Shown here piece after piece: positions 1-5,752 of a stretch of DNA of 5,752 nucleotides. The notes beneath the pieces are model-generated. The model had not been told where the DNA came from and made no database searches. It saw only the letters and a program-made list of their open reading frames with translations. Made by a program: the position numbers and the translations under genes. How positions within the stretch are numbered: position 1 is the stretch's first letter; every line of letters starts with the position of its first letter. This stretch comes from Syntrophales bacterium (lineage in GTDB: Bacteria; Desulfobacterota; Syntrophia; Syntrophales; UBA2192): NCBI GenBank assembly GCA_025454095.1, contig JALOPC010000209.1, positions 1 to 5,752 of the forward strand, written 5' to 3'.

Positions 1-2238
1 AAGACGAACGAGTTCAAGGAGAAGCTCGCGGGCGGGGCGACCCTCGACGACATCCTGCCGGAGGCCTTTGCCGTCGCGCGGGAGGCCGCCCGAAGGACCG
101 TGGGCATGCGGCCCTTCGACGTCCAGCTCATCGGGGGCATCGTGCTGCACGAAGGCAAGATCGCCGAGATGAAGACGGGAGAAGGCAAGACGCTCGCGGC
201 GACCATGCCCCTGTACCTCAACGCCCTGACGGGGAAGGGCTGCCACCTCGTCACGGTCAACGACTACCTGGCGAGGCGCGACGCGGCCTGGATGAGCCCC
301 ATCTACAACTTCCTGGGACTCTCCGTCGGCGTCATCGTCCACGGCCTCACCGACGAGGAGAGGCGCGCCGGCTACGCGTCGGACATCACCTACGGGACGA
401 ACAACGAGTTCGGCTTCGACTACCTCCGCGACAACATGAAATTCGCCCTCGAGGACTACGTCCAGAGGGATTTCCACTACGCCATCGTCGACGAGGTCGA
501 CAGCATCCTGATCGACGAGGCCAGGACCCCGCTGATCATCTCGGGACCCTCCGAGGAGTCGACGGACAAGTACTACCGGATCAATCAGATCATCCCGGGC
601 CTGCGGCGCGAGAAGGACTTCGCCATCGACGAGAAGGCGCGGACCGTCGTCCTCACCGAGGAGGGCGTGGCGCGCGTCGAGAAGGCCCTGAAGGTGCAGA
701 ACCTCTACGACCCGCGCAACATCGAACTGCTTCACCACGTCAACCAGGCCCTCAAGGCCCACACCCTCTTCAAACGCGACGTGGACTACGTCGTGAAGAA
801 CGGCGAGGTGCTCATCGTCGACGAGTTCACGGGCCGCCTCATGCCCGGCCGGCGCTACAGCGAAGGGCTTCACCAGGCCCTGGAGGCCAAGGAGGGCGTC
901 AAGATCGAACGCGAGAACCAGACGCTCGCCTCGGTCACCTTTCAGAACTACTTCCGTATGTACGAGAAGCTTGCGGGCATGACGGGAACGGCCGACACGG
1001 AGGCGGCCGAGTTCCAGGAGATCTACAGCCTCGAGGTCATGGTGATCCCCACGAACATGCCCATGGTCCGGACGGACCACTCTGACGTGATCTACCGGAC
1101 GGAACGCGAAAAATTCGACGCCGCCATCGAGGAGATCAAGGAACTGCACAAGCAGGGCAGGCCGGTGCTCGTCGGCACGATCTCCATCGAGAAATCCGAG
1201 ACATTGAGCGGCGCCCTCTCCCGCCAGGGCGTGAAACACCACGTCCTCAACGCGAAGCACCACGAGCGCGAAGCGGAGATCATCGCCCAGGCCGGGCAAC
1301 GAGGCGCCGTCACGATCTCGACCAACATGGCGGGTCGCGGCACCGACATCAAGCTCGGCGAGGGAGTCGCCCAGCTGGGCGGCCTGCACATCCTCGGCAC
1401 GGAGCGCCACGAGAGCCGCCGGATCGACAACCAGCTCCGGGGGCGGTCGGGGCGCCAGGGCGATGCGGGCTCGTCGCGGTTCTACCTGTCCATGGAGGAC
1501 GACCTGCTGCGCATTTTCGGGGGCGAGCGCATCGGGACGATCATGGACAAGATCGGGATGGAGGAAGGCCAGCCGATCGAGTCGAACCTGCTGACCCGGC
1601 AGATCGAGGCCGCCGAATTCGACAACGTGATGAACGTCCAGCGCGAGGCCATCTACGAGCAGCGCAAGGCCGTCCTGAAGGGCGAGGACCTCTGGGGTAT
1701 GCTCGAGGAGATGCTCGACGAGGTCGCCGAGACCACCGTCGGGGAATACGTCGGCGAGAAGCAGCACCCCGAGGAGTGGAACCTCAAGGGCCTCGACGAC
1801 ATGCTCTACCAGCTCTTCTCGCTCAGGCTCCGTTTCGGCGAGCCCGGGCGAGATCCCGGGGGCCCGGAGCGGATGCAGGAGGAGATCCGCAAGGCCGTCC
1901 TGGAGCACCTGCGCCGGAAGGAGGCGAATTTCGGCACGCCCCTGTGGGATTACCTCATGAAGGTGATCATGTACCAGAAGGAAGGCTACGAGATGTACCT
2001 GGAGATGATGTACCGGGTGCGCCAGGACACGCTGCAGAAGCTCTCGCTCGTGCAGATCCAGCGGGAGGAAGAGGTGGAAGGCCTGCGGGACAGGACGCAG
2101 CGCGACGTGGTCGAGACCCACGGCACGGCGGGAGCCCCGGTGAAGCAGATCAGGAAGGATGCCGCCGAGAAGGTCGGCCGCAACGACCCGTGCCCCTGCG
2201 GCAGCGGGAAGAAGTACAAGAAGTGCTGTGGAAAGTAG
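1..2238 (+). CDS. secA: Preprotein translocase ATPase SecA, 5'-partial, with two internal gaps in the helical scaffold
   Basis: SecA is the cytoplasmic ATPase that drives unfolded preproteins through SecYEG. The frame is open from base 1; Walker A lysine K63 matches E. coli K108, so about 45 N-terminal residues are missing and the full protein would be about 790 aa, versus 841 in B. subtilis and 901 in E. coli. Residues are numbered from base 1. Visible: Walker A TGEGKT (59-64), Walker B DEVD (164-167), preprotein-binding domain (about 175-330), GTISIEKSE (392-400), NMAGRGTDI (442-450), [11 protein letters not shown] (478-488), and a C-terminal zinc motif with C731, C733, C742 and C743, typical of SecB- and lipid-binding tails. 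The short NBD2 loop ([11 protein letters not shown]) resembles B. subtilis and is normal. Odd: about 16 residues of the long scaffold helix are absent near residues 537-540, and about 35 residues covering the two-helix finger are absent near 657-660. The frame is intact, with no internal stop. Identity is certain; normal function is not. Confidence 0.97.
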   Translation, partial: KTNEFKEKLAGGATLDDILPEAFAVAREAARRTVGMRPFDVQLIGGIVLHEGKIAEMKTGEGKTLAATMPLYLNALTGKGCHLVTVNDYLARRDAAWMSPIYNFLGLSVGVIVHGLTDEERRAGYASDITYGTNNEFGFDYLRDNMKFALEDYVQRDFHYAIVDEVDSILIDEARTPLIISGPSEESTDKYYRINQIIPGLRREKDFAIDEKARTVVLTEEGVARVEKALKVQNLYDPRNIELLHHVNQALKAHTLFKRDVDYVVKNGEVLIVDEFTGRLMPGRRYSEGLHQALEAKEGVKIERENQTLASVTFQNYFRMYEKLAGMTGTADTEAAEFQEIYSLEVMVIPTNMPMVRTDHSDVIYRTEREKFDAAIEEIKELHKQGRPVLVGTISIEKSETLSGALSRQGVKHHVLNAKHHEREAEIIAQAGQRGAVTISTNMAGRGTDIKLGEGVAQLGGLHILGTERHESRRIDNQLRGRSGRQGDAGSSRFYLSMEDDLLRIFGGERIGTIMDKIGMEEGQPIESNLLTRQIEAAEFDNVMNVQREAIYEQRKAVLKGEDLWGMLEEMLDEVAETTVGEYVGEKQHPEEWNLKGLDDMLYQLFSLRLRFGEPGRDPGGPERMQEEIRKAVLEHLRRKEANFGTPLWDYLMKVIMYQKEGYEMYLEMMYRVRQDTLQKLSLVQIQREEEVEGLRDRTQRDVVETHGTAGAPVKQIRKDAAEKVGRNDPCPCGSGKKYKKCCGK

Positions 2239-2280
2239 AATCGTGGCGAAAACGAATTCCTCGTGCGAATAGGATTTTTC

Positions 2281-2367
2281 CGACCGCTCTAAGGCTCGCT
2301 CCGCTGCGGTCGCAAAAACTCGCCCTGCGGGCTCAGACAATTTGCGCCGCGGTCGCTTCACTTCGCC
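2281..2367. repeat. Foldable intergenic repeat element between secA and argJ
   Basis: This is the middle of a 206-base gap with no gene. CGACCGC (2281-2287) can pair with GCGGTCG (2306-2312) or with its second copy (2349-2355). A longer imperfect stem pairs 2303-2316 with 2341-2353, with one bulge at T2310 and CGCAAA/TTTGCG at its loop end. Its loop contains a small hairpin, GCCC-TGC-GGGC (2322-2332). A direct repeat of GCGGTCGC-N6-TCGCC occurs at 2306-2324 and 2349-2367, with a 43-base period. Sharing of the 2306-2312 segment makes the folds mutually exclusive. There is no T-tract after the stem, so it is not a standard terminator. It looks like a REP-like dispersed intergenic element; an RNA regulatory role for argJ is possible but unsupported. 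Confidence 0.5.
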
Positions 2368-2433
2368 AAGACCGGTTACCGGAACAACCCTAACTTCGCA
2401 CTCTGGAATCCTTTCCGCCGCATATCGGGAAGG

Positions 2434-2438
2434 GGAGG
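2434..2438 (+). promoter_or_regulatory. Ribosome binding site of argJ
   Basis: GGAGG lies 6 bases before the ATG at 2445. It is a strong Shine-Dalgarno and supports that start. No convincing promoter is visible in the gap upstream, so argJ may be read through from secA. Confidence 0.8.
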
Positions 2439-2444
2439 AACAAC

Positions 2445-3644
2445 ATGTCGAACGGTGAGCAGAAATTCGAAGTCACGGGGTTCCAGGCCGGCGGGATGGC
2501 GGCGGGGATCAAGGAGGACGGCCGGAAGGACCTGGCGCTCCTGTATTCCGAGGTGCCGGCGAAGGCCGCCGGCATCTTCACGACGAACGTCTTCAAGGCG
2601 GCGCCGGTGCTGCTCGACATGGAGCGCATCAAGAGCGGCACGACGAGGGCCGTCATCGTGAACAGCGGAAACGCCAATGCCGCCACGGGCGACGAGGGCT
2701 ACCAGGACGCCGTCAAGATGGCCCGCTTCTGCGCCGGGGCCCTGCAGATCGACGAAGCGCAGGTGCTGGTGGCCTCCACGGGGGTCATCGGCCGCAAGCT
2801 CCCCATCGACAAGGTCGCCGGCAACGTGAGCAAGCTCGTCAAGGGGCTCTCCCCCGGGGGGATTCCCGAGGCGGCCCAGGCCATCATGACGACGGACCGA
2901 TACCCGAAGATCCAGTACCGCGAAGGGCCCGTCGGCGGCAGCGACATCTGCGTCTGCGGGATCGCCAAGGGGGCGGGCATGATCGAGCCCGGGATGGCGA
3001 CGCTGCTGGCCTTCGTCCTCACCGATGCCGACGTCGACGACCAGGCCATGAAGAGGGCGCTCCGGGAGGCGGCGGACCAGAGCTTCAACGCCATCAGTGT
3101 CGACGGCTGCATGAGCACCAACGACACGGTCCTCCTGCTGGCCAACGGCCTGGCCGGAAACCGCAGGATCCGCACGTCGACACGGGACTTCGCCGTGTTC
3201 ACGGGCATGCTCGCCGACGTGATGACGGAACTGGCCAAGTCCATCGTACGCGACGGCGAGGGGGCCACGAAGCTCATCGAGATCGTCGTCGAGGGGGCCA
3301 AGTCGGCGGGCGACGCGAAGACCGTCGCCTACCAGATCGCGCGTTCGAACCTGGTCAAGACGGCCTTTTACGGGGGCGACCCGAACTGGGGCCGGATCAT
3401 TTCAGCCGCAGGGGCGGCCGGAGTGGCGCTCGATCCGTCCGCCGTCGATCTGACCTTTGACGGCGTGCCGCTGTTCCGGCAGGGGCAGGGGATTGCGGGC
3501 CACCTGCAGGAACTTGTCGAGATCATGAAGAAGGACCACATCCGGGTCGTCGTGAAACTCGGCCAGGGCACAAAGAGCTTCCGGGTCTTCAGCTCCGATC
3601 TGACCCTCGACTACGTCAAGATCAACGCGCATTATACGACCTGA
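2445..3644 (+). CDS. argJ: Glutamate N-acetyltransferase / ornithine acetyltransferase ArgJ
   Basis: ArgJ moves the acetyl group from N-acetylornithine to glutamate in the cyclic arginine pathway; bifunctional forms also make N-acetylglutamate from acetyl-CoA. It acts in the cytoplasm as an alpha/beta protein formed by self-cleavage. At 399 aa it has the usual family length. Visible: N-terminal GFQAGGMAAGIK (12-23), NSGNANAATG (73-82), STGVIG with the oxyanion-hole pair T112-G113 (111-116), AIMTTD (146-151), and the cleavage site in GMATLLAF, where cleavage is expected between A185 and T186, the new N-terminal nucleophile. The C-terminal half has the DPNWGRI motif and ends in the typical NAHYTT. 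The ATG at 2445 has a good ribosome binding site, and the N-terminus aligns with the family. No key residue is missing. Sequence alone does not separate the mono- and bifunctional forms. secA is upstream, and a likely terminator follows 39 bases after the stop. Confidence 0.96.
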   Translation: MSNGEQKFEVTGFQAGGMAAGIKEDGRKDLALLYSEVPAKAAGIFTTNVFKAAPVLLDMERIKSGTTRAVIVNSGNANAATGDEGYQDAVKMARFCAGALQIDEAQVLVASTGVIGRKLPIDKVAGNVSKLVKGLSPGGIPEAAQAIMTTDRYPKIQYREGPVGGSDICVCGIAKGAGMIEPGMATLLAFVLTDADVDDQAMKRALREAADQSFNAISVDGCMSTNDTVLLLANGLAGNRRIRTSTRDFAVFTGMLADVMTELAKSIVRDGEGATKLIEIVVEGAKSAGDAKTVAYQIARSNLVKTAFYGGDPNWGRIISAAGAAGVALDPSAVDLTFDGVPLFRQGQGIAGHLQELVEIMKKDHIRVVVKLGQGTKSFRVFSSDLTLDYVKINAHYTT

Positions 3645-3671
3645 ACAGGGTATCGGGTCTCGGGTACAGGG
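3645..3671. repeat. Short GGGT-rich nested direct repeat after argJ
   Basis: Immediately after the argJ stop, ACAGGG occurs at 3645-3650 and 3666-3671, flanking two copies of CGGGT at 3654-3658 and 3661-3665. The tract is a simple nested direct repeat, possibly the remnant of a low-complexity intergenic repeat. No function is evident. Confidence 0.35.
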
Positions 3672-3683
3672 CAAGAAAAGACA

Positions 3684-3728
3684 CCCCCGGTTCCCAGTTT
3701 GACACGGAGAACCGGGGGATTAAATTTT
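3684..3728 (+). terminator. Probable Rho-independent terminator of secA-argJ
   Basis: CCCCCGGTTC (3684-3693) pairs perfectly with GAACCGGGGG (3709-3718). A further two pairs (3694-3695 with 3706-3707) can form past the bulge at A3708, leaving a 10-base loop. An A/T-rich tail with TTTT (3725-3728) follows. The T-run is short and offset by ATTAAA, so termination may be partial. It lies between argJ and rpsB and probably separates two transcription units. Confidence 0.65.
3699..3726 (+). promoter_or_regulatory. Candidate sigma-70 promoter for rpsB-tsf-pyrH
   Basis: A consensus -35, TTGACA (3699-3704), is followed after 16 bases by TAAATT (3721-3726), which matches 4 of 6 consensus -10 bases. 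It lies in the most A/T-rich stretch of the window. Transcription would start near 3733, giving a leader of about 135 bases. The -35 box lies inside the terminator hairpin (loop plus its innermost pairs). This is inferred from sequence only; the -10 is imperfect. Confidence 0.45.
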
Positions 3729-3788
3729 GTTTGCGAAAACCACGACTTTGTGCTAACTAAACCCGTTCTATCACTCACACCCTCGGAT

Positions 3789-3830
3789 CGTCGGGCCTGT
3801 TGCTCTTCGCGAGAAGAGTTTCCCGTCGGG
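3789..3830 (+). promoter_or_regulatory. Structured rpsB leader hairpin, possible S2 autoregulatory site
   Basis: CTCTTC (3803-3808) and GAAGAG (3813-3818) form a perfect 6-bp stem closed by a GCGA tetraloop of the stable GNRA class. CGGG (3792-3795) can pair with CCCG (3822-3825) below an asymmetric internal loop. CGTCGGG is repeated directly at 3789-3795 and 3824-3830, flanking the fold. In several bacteria rpsB is repressed by S2 binding its own mRNA leader; this hairpin, about 40 bases before the start codon, is in the right place, but no match to a known leader family was tested. Confidence 0.4.
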
Positions 3831-3856
3831 ATGAAGGGGTGGAGGAATCAAACAGG

Positions 3857-3862
3857 AAGGAG
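3857..3862 (+). promoter_or_regulatory. Ribosome binding site of rpsB
   Basis: AAGGAG lies 6 bases before the ATG at 3869. It decides the start against an in-frame TTG at 3800, which would add 23 residues not typical of S2. Confidence 0.85.
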
Positions 3863-3868
3863 AATTTT

Positions 3869-4687
3869 ATGTCCAGCGTATCGATGAAACTGCTGCTCGA
3901 GTCCGGCGTCCACTTCGGTCATCAGACCAACAAGTGGAACCCCAAGATGAAACCCTACATTTTCGGCGCCCGCAACGGGATCTACATCATCGACCTCCAG
4001 CAGACGGTCGAGATGTTCAAGGGGGCCTACAGCTTTGTGGTCAACACCATTGCCGACGGCGGCGAGATCCTTTTCGTGGGCACGAAGAAGCAGGCCCAGG
4101 AATCCATCCGCGAGGAATCCGAGCGCTGCGGGATGCCCTACGTGAACTACCGCTGGCTGGGCGGCATGCTCACCAACTTCTCGACCATCAAGAAGCGGAT
4201 CGACCGCCTCAACGAGCTCGACGCGATGTTCACCGACGAGTCGGTGAACGTCTTCCCGAAGAAGGAAATCCTTCTCTACCAGAAGGAAAAGGAGAAGCTC
4301 GACAAGGTGCTCGGCGGGATCCGCCGGATGAAGGGAGCCCCCGCGGCCGTCTTCGTGGTCGACCCCAAGAAGGAGGACATCGCGGTCCACGAGGCGCGAA
4401 AACTGGGCGTCCCCGTTGTGGCCATTGTGGACACCAACTGCGACCCCGATGTGGTCGATTACATCATCCCCGGAAACGACGACGCCATCCGGGCCATCAA
4501 GCTCTTCTCGGCGAGAATCGCCGACGCCGTCCTCGAGGGCAAGCAGAAATTCGAGGAGAAGATCCAGGCGCAGAGCGACAAGAAGTCGGCCCCCGAGGTG
4601 AAGGAGGACGTCGCGGCCGAGACGGACGTGCCCGACAGCATCGAACTCAAGGGGACGGACGCAGGCGCGGAGCAGCCCGCGAGCTGA
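3869..4687 (+). CDS. rpsB: 30S ribosomal protein S2
   Basis: S2 is a late-assembling small-subunit protein on the solvent side of the 30S subunit, needed with S1 for mRNA binding. The 272-aa product shows signature segments in order: [20 protein letters not shown] (13-32), the IYIIDLQQT block (38-46), [12 protein letters not shown] (93-104), a helical, probably coiled-coil region (about 105-155), [11 protein letters not shown] (156-166), and [17 protein letters not shown] followed by [15 protein letters not shown] (178-210). It is about 30 residues longer than E. coli S2 (241 aa). The excess is a charged, mostly acidic tail (about 232-272), probably disordered and variable among bacteria. The ATG at 3869 is chosen for its strong ribosome binding site and the family N-terminus. 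tsf follows after 42 bases, the usual bacterial arrangement. Confidence 0.97.
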   Translation: MSSVSMKLLLESGVHFGHQTNKWNPKMKPYIFGARNGIYIIDLQQTVEMFKGAYSFVVNTIADGGEILFVGTKKQAQESIREESERCGMPYVNYRWLGGMLTNFSTIKKRIDRLNELDAMFTDESVNVFPKKEILLYQKEKEKLDKVLGGIRRMKGAPAAVFVVDPKKEDIAVHEARKLGVPVVAIVDTNCDPDVVDYIIPGNDDAIRAIKLFSARIADAVLEGKQKFEEKIQAQSDKKSAPEVKEDVAAETDVPDSIELKGTDAGAEQPAS

Positions 4688-4713
4688 ACACAACCAGACA
4701 CATCCCGATGACG

Positions 4714-4720
4714 AGGAGGT
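4714..4720 (+). promoter_or_regulatory. Consensus Shine-Dalgarno that fixes the TTG start of tsf
   Basis: AGGAGGT is a full-length consensus site, 9 bases before the TTG at 4730. No in-frame ATG or GTG lies at a suitable distance, and the family N-terminus begins at this TTG. The strong site probably offsets the weak start codon. Confidence 0.8.
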
Positions 4721-4729
4721 ACAGGACCA

Positions 4730-5347
4730 TTGGAAATTGCAGCTGATCTCGTAAAAGAGTTGAGAGTGAAAACGGGCGCCGGCATCATGGACTGCAAGGA
4801 AGCCCTGAAGGTATCGAACGGCAACTTCGAAAAGGCGGTTGACTTCCTGCGCGAGAAGGGGCTCTCGGCGGCCACGAAGAAGTCCTCCCGAGCCACGAAG
4901 GACGGCCTGGTCGCGTCCTACATCCACATGGGCGGGAAGGTCGGCGTCATGATCGAGGTGAACTGCGAGACGGACTTCGTCGCCAAGACGGAGAACTTCA
5001 AGACGCTCACCCGCGATCTCGCCATGCACGTCGCAGCCATGAACCCCCTGTACGTGAAGCCCGAGGACGTTTCCGAGGCCACCCTGCAGCGCGAGAAGGA
5101 CATCTACCGCAAGCAGGTCATCGCCGAGGGCAAGCCCGAGAAGATCGCCGACAAGATCGTAGAGGGCAAGCTGAAGAAGTTCTACGAGGAAGTCTGCCTC
5201 ATCAAGCAGAAGTTCATCAAGGACACGAACATAACGGTCGAGGACCTGATCAAGGCATCGATCGCCGCGACGGGGGAGAACATCCTCGTGAAGCGCTTCG
5301 TCCGCTACCAGCTCGGCGGCGACGAGGCGGCGGACAACGCGCTGTAA
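4730..5347 (+). CDS. tsf: Translation elongation factor Ts
   Basis: EF-Ts is the guanine nucleotide exchange factor that releases GDP from EF-Tu in the cytoplasm. The 205-aa product is a compact form, shorter than E. coli EF-Ts (283 aa) and near the short type of Thermus. Visible: an N-terminal UBA-like domain with the signature TGAGIMDCKEAL (15-26), the EF-Tu-binding TDFV motif (81-84) within EVNCETDFVAK, and the single core subdomain of short EF-Ts with C-terminal helices and a TGENILVKRFVRY ending. Translation starts at TTG, supported by a consensus Shine-Dalgarno. It lies 42 bases after rpsB and 45 before pyrH, so it is almost certainly co-transcribed. No defects are seen. Confidence 0.96.
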   Translation: MEIAADLVKELRVKTGAGIMDCKEALKVSNGNFEKAVDFLREKGLSAATKKSSRATKDGLVASYIHMGGKVGVMIEVNCETDFVAKTENFKTLTRDLAMHVAAMNPLYVKPEDVSEATLQREKDIYRKQVIAEGKPEKIADKIVEGKLKKFYEEVCLIKQKFIKDTNITVEDLIKASIAATGENILVKRFVRYQLGGDEAADNAL

Positions 5348-5354
5348 ACCGAAC

Positions 5355-5367
5355 CGCCCGACGGGCG
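5355..5367 (+). other. Small GC hairpin in the tsf-pyrH gap
   Basis: CGCCC (5355-5359) and GGGCG (5363-5367) form a 5-bp stem with a 3-base loop just after tsf. No T-run follows, so it is not an intrinsic terminator. It might protect mRNA ends or tune expression between tsf and pyrH, or be chance in GC-rich DNA. Confidence 0.3.
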
Positions 5368-5392
5368 ACGATTCGGCAGGGACCTCGGAGAC

Positions 5393-5752
5393 ATGGCGGC
5401 GGCAGGAAAGGCGGTATACAAACGGGTCCTCCTGAAACTGAGCGGTGAAGCGCTCATGGGGGGGCAATCCTTCGGCATCGAACCGGCGATCGTCCAGAGT
5501 ATCGCCGGGGAGATCCGGGATGTCGTCCGGATGGGCGTGGCGATCGGCGTCGTGATCGGCGGCGGAAACATCTTCCGCGGCATCGAGGGAAGCGCCCGGG
5601 GCATGGAGCGCACCCAGGCCGATTACATGGGCATGCTCGCGACGGTGATCAACAGCCTGGCCCTGCAGAGCGTCCTCGAGGGAATGGGCGTCAAGTGCCG
5701 CGTCCAGACGGCCATCGAGATGCGCGAAGTGGCCGAGCCCTTCATCCGACGC
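5393..5752 (+). CDS. pyrH: UMP kinase PyrH, 3'-partial
   Basis: PyrH phosphorylates UMP to UDP with ATP in pyrimidine nucleotide synthesis; it is a cytoplasmic hexamer of the amino acid kinase fold, commonly activated by GTP and inhibited by UTP. The 120 visible residues are about half of the usual 240. Motifs: [12 protein letters not shown] (10-21) with the phosphate-binding KLSGE, the glycine-rich GGGNIFRG (56-63), and [12 protein letters not shown] (76-87), typical of bacterial UMP kinases. The frame is open to the window edge. The ATG at 5393 is chosen for family fit; its ribosome binding site is ambiguous, either AGGGA (5378-5382, 10 bases away) or GGAG (5387-5390, only 2 bases away). 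It follows tsf by 45 bases in the conserved rpsB-tsf-pyrH order; frr commonly follows, outside this window. Confidence 0.95.
   Translation, partial: MAAAGKAVYKRVLLKLSGEALMGGQSFGIEPAIVQSIAGEIRDVVRMGVAIGVVIGGGNIFRGIEGSARGMERTQADYMGMLATVINSLALQSVLEGMGVKCRVQTAIEMREVAEPFIRR

Noticed and set aside
1351..1380. Apparent deletion in SecA NBD2 compared with E. coli
   Set aside because: E. coli carries an insertion here; the short KLGEGV-type loop is normal in B. subtilis and many other bacteria.
2372..2382. CCGGT-T-ACCGG inverted repeat as an operator
   Set aside because: The arms are only 5 bases with a single central base, common by chance in GC-rich DNA, and no promoter was seen beside it.
1776..2393. 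A 205-codon plus-strand frame overlapping the 3' end of secA
   Set aside because: It is an out-of-frame reading of secA, rich in Arg/Pro/Gly/Ala, with no recognisable domain; the SecA frame there includes the zinc motif.
2699..3301. A 200-codon minus-strand frame inside argJ
   Set aside because: It lies wholly opposite ArgJ motifs, is Ser/Ala/Pro-rich and has no recognisable domain; it is a codon-bias shadow.
3800..3868. Upstream TTG start extending S2 by 23 residues
   Set aside because: The extra residues do not resemble S2, the segment includes the leader hairpin and Shine-Dalgarno, and the ATG at 3869 has correct spacing.
3848..5467. A 539-codon open frame on the minus strand opposite rpsB and tsf
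   Set aside because: It covers two certain genes and the gap between them. Its leucine/valine/aspartate-rich, low-complexity product is what reverse reading of GC-rich codons gives, and it matches no recognised family.

Overview
The window carries five co-directional plus-strand genes: secA (5' end outside the window), argJ, rpsB, tsf and pyrH (3' end outside the window). Coding DNA is GC-rich, with strong G/C preference at third codon positions. The order secA-argJ followed by rpsB-tsf-pyrH, the B. subtilis-like short NBD2 of SecA and the compact EF-Ts suggest a deltaproteobacterium in the broad sense (Desulfobacterota, perhaps a Syntrophales or Geobacter relative). That placement is inferred from gene order and protein character, not from a database search.

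Layout: 1-2238 is SecA, the preprotein translocase ATPase, open at the left edge. 2239-2444 is a non-coding gap with a foldable inverted/direct repeat element. 2445-3644 is ArgJ of the arginine acetyl cycle. 3645-3868 is a non-coding gap that holds, in order, a short repeat tract, a strong hairpin with a T-rich tail (probable terminator), an overlapping candidate promoter, and a leader with a GNRA-capped hairpin before rpsB. 3869-4687 is ribosomal protein S2, 4730-5347 is EF-Ts (TTG start with a perfect Shine-Dalgarno) and 5393-5752 is the first half of UMP kinase. Gaps of 42 and 45 bases join rpsB, tsf and pyrH into one likely operon, linking ribosome assembly, elongation factor recycling and pyrimidine nucleotide supply. 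No tRNA, rRNA, CRISPR array or insertion sequence was seen.

The main surprise is in SecA. The reading frame is intact and the motor domains and C-terminal zinc motif are complete. Compared with E. coli and B. subtilis SecA as recalled, however, the helical scaffold lacks two internal blocks. About 16 residues are missing from the long scaffold helix (the NFDxRKxLL region), and about 35 residues are missing that correspond to the two-helix finger (the WxxHLxxMDxLRxGIxLRxYxQxxP region). Both gaps are in frame, both fall in parts of the scaffold expected to pack together, and this is the position where the housekeeping secA is expected. Either this lineage has a remodelled, fingerless SecA or the sequence or assembly has lost these segments. 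No wholly new gene system was found.
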